From Megalonaias nervosa (Eukaryota > Mollusca > Bivalvia > Unionida > Unionidae), in NCBI GenBank assembly GCA_016617855.1, contig JAECUM010003207.1:1-64000 (forward strand): a stretch of 64,000 nt of DNA, written 5' to 3'. This document shows, in pieces, positions 12,958 through 25,129 of this stretch. Made by a program: the position numbers and the translations under genes. The notes under the pieces are model-generated. The model made no database searches. It saw only the letters and a program-made list of their open reading frames with translations, and had not been told where the DNA came from. The number at the start of each line of letters is the position of its first letter. Position 1 is the stretch's first letter.

Positions 12958-13277
12958 CAGTCTGATTAAAATCAGATCTCCGCTGTCCTGCGTGAAGATC
13001 CGACGACGACCGCTTAAGATTCATGTTCTGGTGACCTTTGAATTAGCCAATGGAAATGCAGCTTTAAAAAATCTTAAAGTGAATCAAATCATTCGGTACA
13101 CATTCATACCCTTCATCCACACTGCTCAGTCTCCAAACGCGAAGATATAAGACTTCATCTGATTGGTTGATAAAATTGACGATTATGGTAATAACATAGG
13201 TTACCAGAACATGACTCCTAAGCGGTCGCTGTCAGATCTTCATGTATAACAGCGATGATCTGATATTAATCAGATTG
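12958..13277. mobile_element. MITE with long terminal inverted repeats, Mutator-like
   Basis: The left end (from cagtctgattaaaatcag) and the reverse complement of the right end match over about 80 bases, including the blocks gaccgctta and catgttctgg. Each terminus itself contains a small TCTGATT/AATCAGA palindrome. The 9-base sequence aataatatc lies immediately outside both ends (12949-12957 and 13278-13286), a perfect target-site duplication. The 320-bp interior has no open frame. Long inverted repeats with a 9-bp duplication are typical of Mutator-like elements; a hAT-type origin (8 bp) is less likely. Confidence 0.85.
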
Positions 13278-13286
13278 AATAATATC

Positions 13287-14267
13287 TTTCTGAATCTTTC
13301 TGTATTAATAATAAATTTCTGCATTTCATTTTGTATCAAAATGTTTGTTTCTTATGTGTAAAGATCGTTGCCAAACAAAAGTGTTATCCAAATAAAAGTG
13401 TTATCCAAATAAAAGTGTATCAGAATAAATATTAATATTCATTAATAATAATCTGCGATAAAGCTAATTTCCATTAAAAAAGAAAATGACGGTTGCAGTC
13501 ATACTTAATGCCAAAATTTATCATTCCAGTGAAATGATTGACGGTTTAAAAATAATCCTTGGCAATTTGTGTTCTTTTCAATACTTTCATTTATTTATTA
13601 TTTCGCGAGTATTTGTTTTCAAATAATTATCAAGGAAACTACACTGATATATAAAGGTTGTCCACAAAGTTTTTCTGATCTTTCAAATTCATGTCCAAAC
13701 CTCTTGCATGAGAAATGAGCAGGCCTAATTAGATGACACCTCCCACCACCCCATTCGAAAGTTGAAAGATTTTCATATGTTTGTCTCCTCCAATCCCAAC
13801 CCAATCTGCACTGTGGGTATTACAAAGGAGAAGAAAAAAAATAGAATTTTAGCACAAAAAAAAGTCGTTTTGGATTGGGTTTCTCTATCTTTTTTATATT
13901 TTTGTTGCCAGGTTTCCATCATTCCGTCTGTTAGCCTAAACTGTGTTCCAAAACAGACTCGTACTCACCTCCTCAGCCATTATACTTAAGGCTAGGTTCC
14001 ATACACCTGTTTGGGAATTTTCAAGTGATTGTTGCCATGAATCGAAATATCTTTGTCTTTTTCACGTGTGTTGTACTTGTTGTGTAGATGCTACTGACCT
14101 TTCATGTTTATAATTGTTAGGAATGGCCTTTAAAAAAAATATAAAATCTATTATGAAGTTATTTATCAATAATTATGAAAAAGTTGGATGAAATAATGTT
14201 ATTGGTTTTATTGTACTAATCACTAGTCAGGATAAAGAGGCTGTTCCTAGCACATACTCATTCAAGA
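13287..14267. other. Unassigned sequence
   Basis: No gene recognised. A short duplication (caaataaaagtgttatc) lies near 13375-13425. Confidence 0.5.
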
Positions 14268-14385
14268 AAATGGGTCAGGGTAAGGAAAATAGTTCAGGGT
14301 AAGGAAAATGCGTCAGGGTAAGGAAAATGGATCAGGGTAAGGAAAATGCGTCAAGGTAAGGAAAATGGGTCAGAGTAAGGATAAA
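14268..14385. repeat. 19-nt minisatellite, 6 copies
   Basis: The unit is gggtcagggtaaggaaaat, with first-base variants such as gcgtca and ggatca. Confidence 0.85.
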
Positions 14386-16350
14386 TTATTCTTTGTTTGT
14401 TGTTGTTATAATGAGCACTTGCCAAGACGTAAGACTTAGACAGATCATGACAAATGCGCCAATTCTAAACAAATTGTTTCCCATTTTCTTGGCGTGTCTT
14501 GTATATATTTTTTCTTATGCCATTATTTTCTGAGATTTTTATGCCTCGCATCGTCCTCAGCTCTTACTAGGGATATAACCCCGTTATTTGTTTCTTACAT
14601 CGAGGTGTTGTACCTATCCAAAAACAGGCTAAAGTTATAACAGTAAAGTGAGTCTTTCTGACTTTGTTTAAAGTTAATTTTTTAGTTTCTCATCATTATC
14701 TCTATCATGTGAGAGTGGGTGTTGGGCTGACTTAGTGCACCATACGTCTTGTGGACTGATACCCAGATAATCGGTTCGTAATTATTATCCTATAAATGTC
14801 GGGATATTCCTTGATGTAGATCGTATATATAGTGTGATTAACATTTGCTCATGATTGTAAGTTGAAAACAATATGTTTATAAAGTATTTGAGTTCAAGGC
14901 CAGTCTTATCTGCAGTTAGACTAGGTTTTTCATCTGGAAATCTTCACATTATATTACTCTATAATTTATGTGAAAATGTGTATTAATTCCTGCTTTACGT
15001 CAGTGTGTGGAATTAATTTTTTGATCAGAGTTTACAGTTGTGTTCATATATAAGTCATGATGAAAAATTTATTTAGAATATTCATTGGAATTACTAAAGT
15101 GTTCATTCACTTTTGGATTAATACAGCATTTCACCTTTGGACTAACACACTACTTTGGATCATTGTGAATTCATTCAAAGACATGTGCTCTGAGACCAGA
15201 TTTACTCAAAACCGTATTTATAAGTGAAAAAGTGTTTTATGTAATATTTTACCTAGTTTGGAATGATTGTTCATAAACCAAATTTCTTCAAGACTGTATT
15301 TATAAAACTATGTTTCATTCTAAGGTAATTTCTGGATCAAGCAAAATAATTTTCCCTTTTTCTCCCATTCAATTAATAAGGTTTGTTATATTACGAATAT
15401 CTATTGCATTATTTTGTTTTGTATCGTTCTACCTTTCGTCCTACCTTTCTACTGTGCTTTCGATGGGAAAACCGAACACTTCCAGTGCACAGACGATGTA
15501 GGGTTGCATCGTCTGTGTATAAATGCCTTACCGGAAGACTAAATCTTTACATTACGGAACGTCTTGTCAGTGAACAGTCTACTTAAGGACTTGAACATGT
15601 TCAGCTGTAGAGATATGTGAATTATTTATTAATTTATTGTGTATAAGTTATAACTACTGTACTACCACGTTTATTTTTGTATAGTTTCTATGTAGCTCCG
15701 GCTTACGTAGTATAATGCAAATATCTACTATTCTTGTTTGTGACTTAGCAAGAGATTTATATTAGCAATATAAAGTGGCATTTTTACGAAACGTTTAGTA
15801 ACGTGGGATTCTTATCGGACACGGGTAGGTTCACTTCTGAACCTGTTTATTGCTTTGTAATGTTGTGCCGAAAATGTAATTTGTATAGCTTACCGTATAT
15901 AACGTCATTACGTGTTATCGTTATTGTCCATGTCATGCATAGTACACGGTGTTAGATGTATCTTCAGCTGATCAGAGACGACAGGGTACCAGCTGTAGAG
16001 CTAACCATAGAAGCTGGTAATAGCAGCTGTAAAGCTGAACCATAGCAGCCGTATAGCTGAGTGAAAAGTGTGTTGCTGGTCGAGTAGAAGGTGATCGGGT
16101 GTTGTTGACCGAATTGGTTGTGCGCTGATTGCTTGATTGACCAAGGAATTGAATGGTGGTCGGTGACTATCTGAAATGCTGACTGCTTGATTGACCAGTG
16201 TGAGTGGTAGCCAAGTGTTCTGGTGACGGAGTGTTTTGTGTTACTCCATGCATGTAATCTTTTAGCCGTGGGCTAATTTGGGGGTTTGTTATACCCAGTG
16301 TTTTGGGACTGTTAAGATATTTTGTATGATATTTGTCCCTTTGTTTTCAT
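14386..16350. other. Unassigned, relatively CpG-rich non-coding block
   Basis: No coding region recognised. It includes a perfect hairpin at 15488-15517, listed separately. From about 15780 the sequence has features loosely like a retroelement LTR: a tatataacgtc promoter-like stretch near 15895 and, further right, an aataaa near 16643 followed by cttgttaca. No matching start, primer-binding site or partner LTR was found. Confidence 0.35.
15488..15517. other. Perfect 11-bp hairpin
   Basis: Arms cacagacgatg (15488-15498) and catcgtctgtg (15507-15517) are exact reverse complements around an 8-base loop. Confidence 0.8.
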
Positions 16351-16456
16351 CAGTTTACTATCTGAGTAAAGTACCTCATTTTTCACTATTTGAGTGAATA
16401 CATTTTTACTATATGAGTAAAAGTACATAATTTTTTACTATTTGAGTAAAACACAT
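16351..16456. repeat. About 31-nt tandem repeat, 4 copies
   Basis: Units of the type tttactatttgagtaaaaca plus a catcatt-like spacer. Confidence 0.65.
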
Positions 16457-16739
16457 CATTCTTTTCGTTGTGTGAAATTACTGTGAATCATTTGCCTTTG
16501 TCCTTGTACTGTGTAAGGTCATTTATTTGTGTTTATATTTGTTGCATTATTAGGTTCGTGCGGATTATGTTAATTTGTCCAATATTTGGATCTTATACAT
16601 GCACGTATTAATCATAATTCTTTTCTCATTCAAGTCATTCATCAATAAACACTGTATTTGTATCACCATCAAAAGTGTTCTGTTCTTAATCCGAAATCCA
16701 ACCCGGTAATCTTGTTACAATTTTCTTGTCGTTATTTTA

Positions 16740-16950
16740 AATTGTTCTCTTTATTGTGAATTTTCTTTGCATTTTTTAATACTCTTTTGTTTTATTTTGG
16801 ATTTCCTTTGTGTTGTTTTAATTTGTTCTGTTTTATTGTGTATTTTCTTTGCATTGTTTGATATTGTTCTGTTTTATTGTGTATTGTTTGCATTGTTTGA
16901 TATTGCTCTGTTTTATTGTGTATTTTCTTTGCTTTGTTTGATATTATCCC
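16740..16950. repeat. About 50-nt T-rich tandem repeat, 4 copies
   Basis: The repeating unit is tgttttattgtgtattttct plus ttgcattgtttgatattgttc. Confidence 0.75.
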
Positions 16951-17019
16951 TTTCCAACAGAAGATGTACGCAGTATTTAGAATGACATATTGTAGCGTTA
17001 GAAGTAATTTTATATGGAA

Positions 17020-17165
17020 GACTTATTTATTTTATGTGTATGGTTTATTCATTATGTTAGAAGGAGTGTTCATATTACAAGGAAGGTTTCATTTTATATG
17101 TATGGTTTTTTCATTTTATATGAAAGGTGTGTTCATTGTATGTGGAAGGTGTATTCATTTTCTGC
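17020..17165. repeat. Degenerate gtgttcat/ggaaggt repeat
   Basis: Loose 25-35-base units containing ttcattttatatg and ggaaggtgt. Confidence 0.45.
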
Positions 17166-17264
17166 AAATGAAATATGAGAAAGAAATAAATCCGTTACAG
17201 CTGAAATGAAAATTGATTGTTTCTATTTATGAGTTAATTTACACTTCAGATTTTAACAAGTATT

Positions 17265-17400
17265 TCACGAGTCACAAACTTCAACACGTTTGTTGTCTGA
17301 AAACATAATTTATTTATTACTCGGACTTCTCACAAACATCAATACGTTTGTGGCTTGAAAATATCATTTATTTATTAGTCGGATATCTCACTTCTGCTTC
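17265..17400. repeat. About 61-nt duplication
   Basis: Two copies of cacaaacttcaacacgtttg followed by an aaaatataatttatttatta-like sequence and cggacttctca. Confidence 0.7.
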
Positions 17401-17631
17401 TGATTTGCAGTGAAAATTGCATATTTTTGTCTTTTCCTCGAAATGTTGACTCACCCCAAAAATTTTCGTTTGTTTTATTAAAATAGCATTGCTTTTGTAT
17501 ATTTTTTCCAAGATATGAAAAACACGGTATTATAAGAATCTATAAACACTGATGTTTGTGACAATTTTAGAATTAATTATGTAACTGGAAAACTGAACAA
17601 TTTCTTAACTATGTTGATAATAATGATAAAA

Positions 17632-17753
<122 letters not shown>

Positions 17754-18029
17754 TCAGTAACCATCATTCCAAGATGGTGAATTCAATCCCAGTTCGCAAA
17801 TAGCTCTTAATACTTTATTTGATTAGCCAGATTAGGCCGTTCGCCGTTACAGCACAACCGGGTGTCATTTCATTCTATCACCGGATGATTTTGTCACATG
17901 TCACCAAGATATGATAGTGACCACCCGTAGATGATCCCTTGTCATCCGATAAGACTCGTCCGCAGTTATACAATGAAAATGCTCCAAAACCTAGTCTGAC
18001 TGTTTATGATACGAAATCGATGGCATCCG

Positions 18030-18056
18030 AGTAAATAATAATAATAATAATAATAA

Positions 18057-18087
<31 letters not shown>

Positions 18088-18090
18088 AAC
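18030..18090. repeat. (AAT)n then (AAG)n microsatellite
   Basis: Visible trinucleotide runs. The serine/tyrosine-rich frame on the minus strand here is an artefact of them. Confidence 0.9.
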
Positions 18091-18990
18091 ACTGAGGAAG
18101 AAGAAGAACATCAAGTAGCTCAATCTGAGCAAGTCTATCCATGGATATATATCCCCAAATCTGACAACAAACAAACATACTATTGATGGCGGCAGAGAAA
18201 TAATCTAAAACACCAATCGTACTACATATATAGTCCAAAAAGCTGTTCCTCTATTCATTGAACCGCCCCTCCTGAAAAATATTTTCGACGCCCCTGATGT
18301 GGCTTGAAATTACAGTGTCAGTATTAATGGTTGCAAGACAGCGTCTTTTTTTAGCTTATTGATTGGCTATTTTCTGTCTGGATTTTGCGATGAATATAAT
18401 TTTAGAACTGTAAACGATACTGGCGGAAGTAAATCGGTAAAATTTCCATGCCGTTTATTAAAATGTTCTGCAAGAAACTGCGGTGGGAAACTAACTACAT
18501 TTACCAAACTGGGTCTATAATGTTACAAAGTTCTAAATCATTCCCTTGTATTACTATTGGCATTACTTATCATCCAATCGGCTAAACTATGAAGAGTACT
18601 GTTTTGCACATCAAAGAGAAAATCCGATGTATGGAGAAATACAAATGTTATAGACAAGGAAAGGAAATACTTAAAATATAATACTTTCTTCATGAAATAA
18701 CATATTTACTGATGAACACAGACACTGATTTGAATAAAGGCAATTATTAAATTCGATTCGAATGAAGAAATTAAGCTAGCTTTAGATGACGTTGAGTGTA
18801 ATATCTGTATGACTATATGTCGAAAATGCGAAAACTAATCTCTTCCAAGTGACTTAAAGCTAATAGCTTCTAAATGACTTACATTTGATCTCTTAATATC
18901 ACTGTGACACAACACTTTCTATCGCCCTATCACAATATTGGCCATACGAGTGTCAATTACTATCAGAATACTGAATGATTCTGTTTGCAA
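18091..18990. other. Unassigned sequence
   Basis: No gene, RNA or repeat recognised. Confidence 0.5.
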
Positions 18991-18994
18991 ATAA

Positions 18995-19330
18995 ACAATC
19001 CCGCCTCAATTTGGAATCCATTGCGAAACCACAAGGGGGCTATCAGGAGAAAGTGTAATCAGGTGTAATCGCGGAGCAAGATAAGCGCCGCCTATCGGTA
19101 GGACGATAGAATGCCAATAAGGATTTTCTCACGGATTGTGGAGAAACCTCGGTATGTCAAGACATCTAACGCATGGCCAGAGCTAAAATGTTTCGCCATA
19201 TTGTCGGCTGACCCACAAATCATGTGACTAACTGGCTCCGTCCGTCCTGGCCACTATCTTCGAAACTCTGGTACCACTGCGAAGAATGAAGAGCATAGCT
19301 TCCATTTAAACTCTACAGGTGACCAAATAG
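18995..19330. promoter_or_regulatory. CpG-rich unique segment, possible regulatory element
   Basis: This is a unique, comparatively GC/CpG-rich 300-base block in AT-rich flanks. It contains ccacaagggggc (19029-19040), one mismatch from the vertebrate CTCF core consensus. An agataag GATA-type site near 19079 and an inverted pair ctatcg/cgatag near 19093-19110 follow. No open frame of note. Motif matches alone are weak evidence and the role is inferred. Confidence 0.25.
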
Positions 19331-19464
19331 ATACATATTTATTTAAACAATCATGGAGCCATACTTTACATGTTCGCCTAAAGCAAGTGAGATAATTCCC
19401 ATTTTATATTTACTTCATCTTATTATCAACAAATAATCCTACACAAATTTCCAACACGGAGAAG

Positions 19465-19516
19465 GAAAAAAAAAAATAAATAAATAAAAAAAAAAAAAAA
19501 ATAAAAAAAATAAAAG
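19465..19516. repeat. A-rich simple sequence
   Basis: Poly-A and (AAAT)n-like tract. Confidence 0.85.
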
Positions 19517-20019
19517 GACAGCGTTGTGAGATTGAATGTCCACAGTTCTCTTTAAATGACTTACTAAGTTTCTGTGGGTATTTTCTCTTAAAAACACTGT
19601 CCACCAGCATGGATATTTTTCATATGGAAAAATATTGTGTCACAAATTGATATGAAAGAATATTTTCAAAGACGTTAATATTTTAAAATATCCTAATTAA
19701 AAATGAATGCCTAAAATATGTATTATTAAGCCATGTTCTGTGACCCAATCTTATCGAAGAAAATAAATTCATCGTCATCGGTATTGCTCCAGGAGTCTGA
19801 CCAACATATGGTAGACACTTGGTTTTTAAAAGCTACACCTTGATGGAAAATGGAATTATCTTTTGAGTAACAAGATGAGCTGTCTTTTAAGGACGTCTTA
19901 ATTTAAAAAGATGTACAGGTGAAATTCTTGTCACATTTGCTTGTATCTAGTACATTAAAAAAATGATTATGTCCGTTTTTATATTACATAATGGAAAATA
20001 AAGCCCTACTCTATCCAAG
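19517..20019. other. Unassigned sequence
   Basis: Nothing recognised. Confidence 0.5.
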
Positions 20020-20125
20020 TCTACGTATTGAAACAAAGTACGAGCTTAACTTGTCTACGTCTTGATGCAAAGTACGAGTTTAACTTGTCTACGTCTTGAT
20101 GCAAAGTACGAGTTTAACTTGTACA
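20020..20125. repeat. 35-nt tandem repeat, 3 copies
   Basis: The unit is tcttgatgcaaagtacgagt plus ttaacttgtctacg. Confidence 0.85.
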
Positions 20126-20354
20126 TTGGTTTGCAATTTGACTTGAGGATGAAACGTGCTGACTAAATGCTTTCTGGCACAATAAAGGGATTCAAACTAA
20201 TGTTTCAAGTGTATTCACAGGAATCTATAGAGAGACATAGCACGTCTGAGGTTAATAAAAGGTAATATATTTACAACTATTTTTGTTTTTTACGGTAGTA
20301 TCGAAAATGAGAACATTGGTAGCGTTATACCCAAATTACTTGCACAAGATTTTT

Positions 20355-20480
20355 ATACGGTGTGTACACTTGCAAATGTGCAAATTTAATTTGCAAATAG
20401 CAATTAGCAAATACGGTGCGCATATTTGCACATGTGCAAATTTAATTTGGTATTTATTAGCAAATGTGCAATGCGTTTAC
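20355..20480. repeat. Imperfect repeat of gtgcaaatttaatttg
   Basis: The segment gtgcaaatttaatttg occurs twice (near 20377 and 20435), the second preceded by the palindrome tttgcacatgtgcaaa. Confidence 0.6.
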
Positions 20481-20619
20481 GTGGGTTTTAAGCTGGGAAA
20501 TCAAAATAGTAAATTTTTGGGAACAAGTGGTACAAGGGTAGATTTTTGGGATGTGTGGTGGTCACAAATTATAGACATCATTAGGAGATATGGTATGCAT
20601 GAAGGAACAGTCATCGATA

Positions 20620-20815
20620 ACAAAATTACGTGTGGAACATTCAATATTTTGTTTGAAGTACCCAATGTTATCTCATTACGTGTGGAACATTCAATATCTA
20701 GTTTTAAGTACCCCACGTTATCTCATTACGTGTGTTACATTCAATACCTAGTTTTAAGGACCCCGTATTATCTCATTACGTGTGGTACATTCAATATTTA
20801 GTTTTAAGGACCCCA
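20620..20815. repeat. 50-nt minisatellite, 4 copies
   Basis: The unit is attacgtgtggaacattcaa plus tatctagttttaagtaccccacgttatctc. It keeps a frame open into the preceding unique sequence; that frame is not considered a gene. Confidence 0.85.
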
Positions 20816-20894
20816 TGGACTGAAATCAGGTGGTATGTTGGATTTTATATCTGGGAGCCGAAGGTATTGTTTAAGTTTCACCCTTTTCCGTCCT

Positions 20895-21838
20895 AATCAG
20901 TCTTCTGACCACTACCCCGACTCCGTCCTAATATTATCAGTCTTCAGACCGCTACCCCGACTCCGTCCTAATATTATCAGCCTTCTGACCACTACCCCGA
21001 CTCCGTCCTAATATTATCAGCCTTCTGACCACTACTCCGACTCCGTCCTAATATTATCAGTCTTCTGACCACTACCCGGACTCCGTCCTAATATTATCAG
21101 TCTTCTGACCCCTACCACGACTCCGTCCTAATATTATCAGTATTCAGACCTCTACCACGACTCCGTCCTAATATTATCAGCTTTCTGACCACTAACCCGA
21201 CTCCGTCCTAATATTATCAGCTTTCTGACCACTAACCCGACTCCGTCCTAATATTATTAGTCTTCTGACCCCTACCACGACTTCGTCCTAATATTATCAG
21301 TATTCAGACCTCTACCACGACTCCGTCTTAATATTATTATCAGCTTTCTGACCACTAACCCGACTCCATCCTAATATTATCAGTCTTCTGACCACCACCC
21401 CAACTCCGTCCTAATATTATCAGCCTTCTGACCACTACCCCGACTCCGTCCCAATCAGTCTTCTGACCATTACCACGACTCCGTCTTAATATTATCTGCC
21501 TTCTGACCACTACCCCGACTCCGTCCCAATCAGTCTTCTGACCACCACCCCGACTCCGTCCTAATATTATCTGTCTACAGACCCCTACCACGACTCCGTC
21601 CTAATATCATCAGCTTTCTGACCACTACCCCGACTCCGTCCTAATATTATCAGTCTTCTGACCCCTACCCTGACTCCGTCCTAATACTATCAGTCTTCTG
21701 ACCACTACCCCGACTCCGTCCCAATCAGTCTTCTGACCCCTACCACGACTCCGTCCTAATATTATCAGCCTTCTCACCCCTACCCCGACTCCGTCCCAAT
21801 CAGTCTTCTGACCACTACCCCGACTCTGTTCCACTGAC
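20895..21838. repeat. 40-nt minisatellite, about 24 copies
   Basis: The unit is ctaatattatcagtcttctg plus accactaccccgactccgtc. A recurring deletion form replaces ctaatattatcag with ccaatcag. CpG is retained in nearly every unit. Confidence 0.95.
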
Positions 21839-21974
21839 GTTGGGCAAGGAAATAAAAATTGGTTTTGTATTTTCCCCTCTTTTCATGTACTTCCTTTCTT
21901 AAAAACTATAATTAACTTCGGATTTATTGTAAACACAAACTAGCTTAAGTTACATAACTTTGACCGAGCTACAA

Positions 21975-22095
21975 CTCCCACTTAGATTAGCATTTTTTAA
22001 AGTTAAAAGTCCCATTTAGAGTAGCAGTTTAATGAGTTAAAAGTTCCACTTGGATTAGCAGCTTACTGAGTTAAAAGTCCCACTTAGATTATCAG
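21975..22095. repeat. About 36-nt tandem repeat, 4 copies
   Basis: Units of gagttaaaagtcccacttag plus attagcagctta. Confidence 0.75.
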
Positions 22096-22203
22096 ATTGT
22101 GTTCATATCTTGAACCGACGTTTCCTTTTAATATTGTACTGGAAGGAGCATCTGTTTCCATTGGATATATTTCTAGTTCCCCAAATATTTTTAGTTTCCA
22201 AAA

Positions 22204-22509
22204 ATGGGCAAAGGGAAAAAGAGAAGCAGCATAAAAGACATTGGATTTTTTTTCAGAGCACAATTAAATATCGGCTTCCAGAGTTCGATGAAAGAATATG
22301 TTCATACCAATGAAAAACCTGTTTTAAAAGGTCACCTTTTACTGAGCAATCACCTGTCTTTAATGGCAACGATCAATGACATTCATTACAATATAATTTT
22401 GGTTCAGACAGAAAAGGGAACAAACTTGTCCGATGATAAATTTATTGTTGTGCACTCTGAGGTTACCATGTACAACCCATTCTTCAGGAGATACGATCAG
22501 TCATGCTAG
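22204..22509 (+). CDS. Open frame of 101 codons, unknown
   Basis: A single ATG-initiated frame in non-repetitive sequence. It has a basic start (MGKGKKRSS) and an ending of aromatic and charged residues (NPFFRRYDQSC). I recognise no family, signal peptide or membrane segment. No splice donor, promoter or neighbouring exon supports it. It may be a fragment of a mobile element or chance. Confidence 0.15.
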   Translation: MGKGKKRSSIKDIGFFFRAQLNIGFQSSMKEYVHTNEKPVLKGHLLLSNHLSLMATINDIHYNIILVQTEKGTNLSDDKFIVVHSEVTMYNPFFRRYDQSC

Positions 22510-22714
22510 TATACCAAAAACTGAAAGCCATAAAAGCACTGGGTGAACTTCCTAACCCGACCGACGGAAATAACGGCACCACATCTGACGAAAAGGGATC
22601 TATGGAGTATTTATTTCACTGAGGAAATTTTCTCTTGACGATAAACAAGAACAATAACAATACTGACAACAATAGGTCGAACAAGAGCAAGAACACGTGC
22701 ATTAATCCATAAGT

Positions 22715-22825
22715 GCTCAAATAGGGGTCATTAAAAAGGAGTTTATATCCAGAATTCAAATAGGGGTAATTCAAATGCTTGTGGCTTAAAGAGGGGTTTA
22801 TATCCAGAATTTTGTTCTCAAATGT
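22715..22825. repeat. About 70-nt imperfect duplication
   Basis: The segments aaataggggt and gtttatatccagaatt each occur twice. Confidence 0.6.
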
Positions 22826-22949
22826 TTGATAAAACGAAACAAAAACTGAAAATGTTGACATAAGTTTGCTTATTTTCAAAGAGAATACCCAATAACACCC
22901 GTTTCATTTGTAATGATCCTTGGTATAGGCACTAGTAGATAATAGTTGA

Positions 22950-23948
22950 TTATGGACGTTATTGGGCTATGGCTCTCAATGACGACACTTTGGTCAATGT
23001 ATATTATCTTGAACCACATTTACTGTGCAGAAACCATATTTTCTTTTTAGACTAACCACGATCATGACCTCTGACCTTTAGAATCCAGAATTTATATGCT
23101 TCTTTATTATCCTAACTGCAAGCCATTCGCAAAGTTTGATCAAGGTCTTTAGAACAAGACTTATCCTGAAAATCGCTTTTCCTGAAGCCACACTGACCAT
23201 GACATTTCACCCTTGTACCACATGATCAATAGAACTCTGAAAGAGGCCACAAACTTTGGTAAAGGTACTGGTCTAGAATTAAAGATACTATGAAAAAGCA
23301 TTTTCTTCTTTCACTCACACTGACATTGACCTGTGACCTTTTGACTCAAAAATCTATATGCCTCTTTCTTAACCAATGTGTAAGTCATTCACAGAGTTTG
23401 GTGAAGGTGGCTGGTCGATAACTGAAATTTGTTTGCAGAAACGTCATCTTGCTTTCAGTGACAGTGACCTTGACCTTTATTGATTCGATCTCATAATTAA
23501 TGGGCTTTCTTACCCCAAGCATAAGCCATCTACAAAGTTTGGCACGGATCTGTGATTTATAACTAATGGTATTGTGTGATAGCTATTTTTCTTCTTCCAG
23601 TCCCATTAACCTTTGACCTTTTGACTTAGAAATTAAAAGGTTTCTTCGTGACCCTAAGACAAGCCATCCACAAAGTTTGATAACTGTAAATGCAGGTGAG
23701 CTCAAATTATTGTGCTGATGATACAATTTTTCTTTTTGCAGTCAGTGACATCACCGTTGAGAATTTTGAGCCCGAAAGCCACAGGGTTCTTAATTACCCA
23801 AGTGCAATTCATCTAATAAGTTTGATTTGTGCAGAATGTGAAAACTCGAATTATTGTGTGAAAGTGAAATTGGCAACAGACAGGCATACAGACAGACGGA
23901 TATCGTGTATTTTGCCTTATGGCGGTCGTAAAAAAGTATTTGTTTGAT
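22950..23948 (+). repeat. Divergent TGACCTTGACC-type tandem element, copy 1
   Basis: About seven diverged units of roughly 110-130 bases. Each carries tgaccttgacc/tgaccttttgac, a cttctt...ccctaa...caagccat segment, ccacaaagtttgg and a gaaacca...tttctt segment. The right end runs into acagacaggcatacagacagacgg, a cagacaga-rich terminus. The same element occurs at 45340-45990 and 63230-64000, so it is dispersed as well as internally tandem. It carries no convincing coding sequence. Confidence 0.75.
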
Positions 23949-24109
23949 AGGATATCTCACCTCATGTAAAAGTAGTCGATTCTGATTCAGATTGTGTATA
24001 TTGTTACGAGTCTAGGGGATTAACTACGTAACAAGGAAAAAGCAAAAGCAACAAGTAAAATTTAAAATATTAAATTGTTTCCCTAAATAAAGAGTGAAAG
24101 AATATAAAA

Positions 24110-24238
24110 TACATTTCACCAGTTCTATTTCCTATAATCTTTGAGGGGTAAGAGAAAGGGATAACCTCTCAGCAGTTCTATTCTTCTATAGCCTCTGAGG
24201 GGTAAGGGAAAAGGAGAACCTCTCACCAGTTCTATCCT
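24110..24238. repeat. About 62-nt duplication
   Basis: Two copies of caccagttctatt followed by cctataatctttgaggggta and a shared aacctctca end. Confidence 0.75.
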
Positions 24239-25129
24239 GATTGCTGAAGGTTTTCTGCAGCAATGTTATATGCCTTCATTTTTTGTTTTTTTATATGAAG
24301 ATTATATTGTTTACCTTGCTACAGATGTAGACTCTTTTCAGCTGAATGTAAACGCCTTTTACCAGTATTCTAAATGATGTAAGTGGAATATAAACTATAA
24401 ATAAACCAAAGCCAAAAGATTCGGTATACAAAACAAAGATCGCTATATTTTCAACCTTGGAGAAAATATAATATCTACTCGAAACAAATTCTTTCCTTGA
24501 GCCGTGGGTTGATTTTTAATAGCTGCGAAACTCAAAGTCAAATACGCAAAAAAGGCAAGAAATCTGTTGTACAATAATATACATAACCTGCATATTGCAA
24601 ATGTGTTCCAACTACCAATATTCTGCTTTGCGGTTGTGAAATATGGGACTCTGAAAATATCACAATTATTTAGAATCTAAAAAATAAATATCCAAGAAAT
24701 ATCTCAACACTAAATACCCCCCCCCCCCGTTATATGTTAGGTTGAAAACCAATTGATATTTATGTTACAGCTATAATTACTTGTTGACTTCAACAATAAA
24801 TGCTGGGAAGAAATCCAGTTGATATTTGTATTAAGTCTAGATTTTGTCTTTGACTTCAAATGCCAAATATCTGTAAAAGCTGTAAAACTCTATATAAAAT
24901 GATGTGTACCGATTTTCAATTGACAGCGATAATTTTAAAAGGGTTTATAGAATTAAAAATATTTTGATTTCTTTCGGACGATACAAGTTCTAATTAACCA
25001 AAGGTCACTCAGTAACCTGAAAATCACCAAAGCCACTATTATAAAAGTGGCTTGTACGTACAAGAATGTCATGCAAAAGTATGCCAGTAATTTAAAGGAA
25101 GAAGAAGCTATTCTATTACACTTATGCAC
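24239..25129. other. Unassigned sequence
   Basis: A C-homopolymer run at about 24717-24728. Otherwise nothing recognised. Confidence 0.5.

Noticed and set aside
15780..16730. Solo LTR of a retrotransposon
   Set aside because: There is a TATA-like stretch, an AATAAA near 16643 and a cttgttaca end. No matching TGT... start, target duplication or partner LTR was found, so it was kept only as a remark.
20130..20190. Second hammerhead-like site (ggatgaaacgtgctgac)
   Set aside because: GAAAC is present but there is no CTGATGA core or stem II in the right place.
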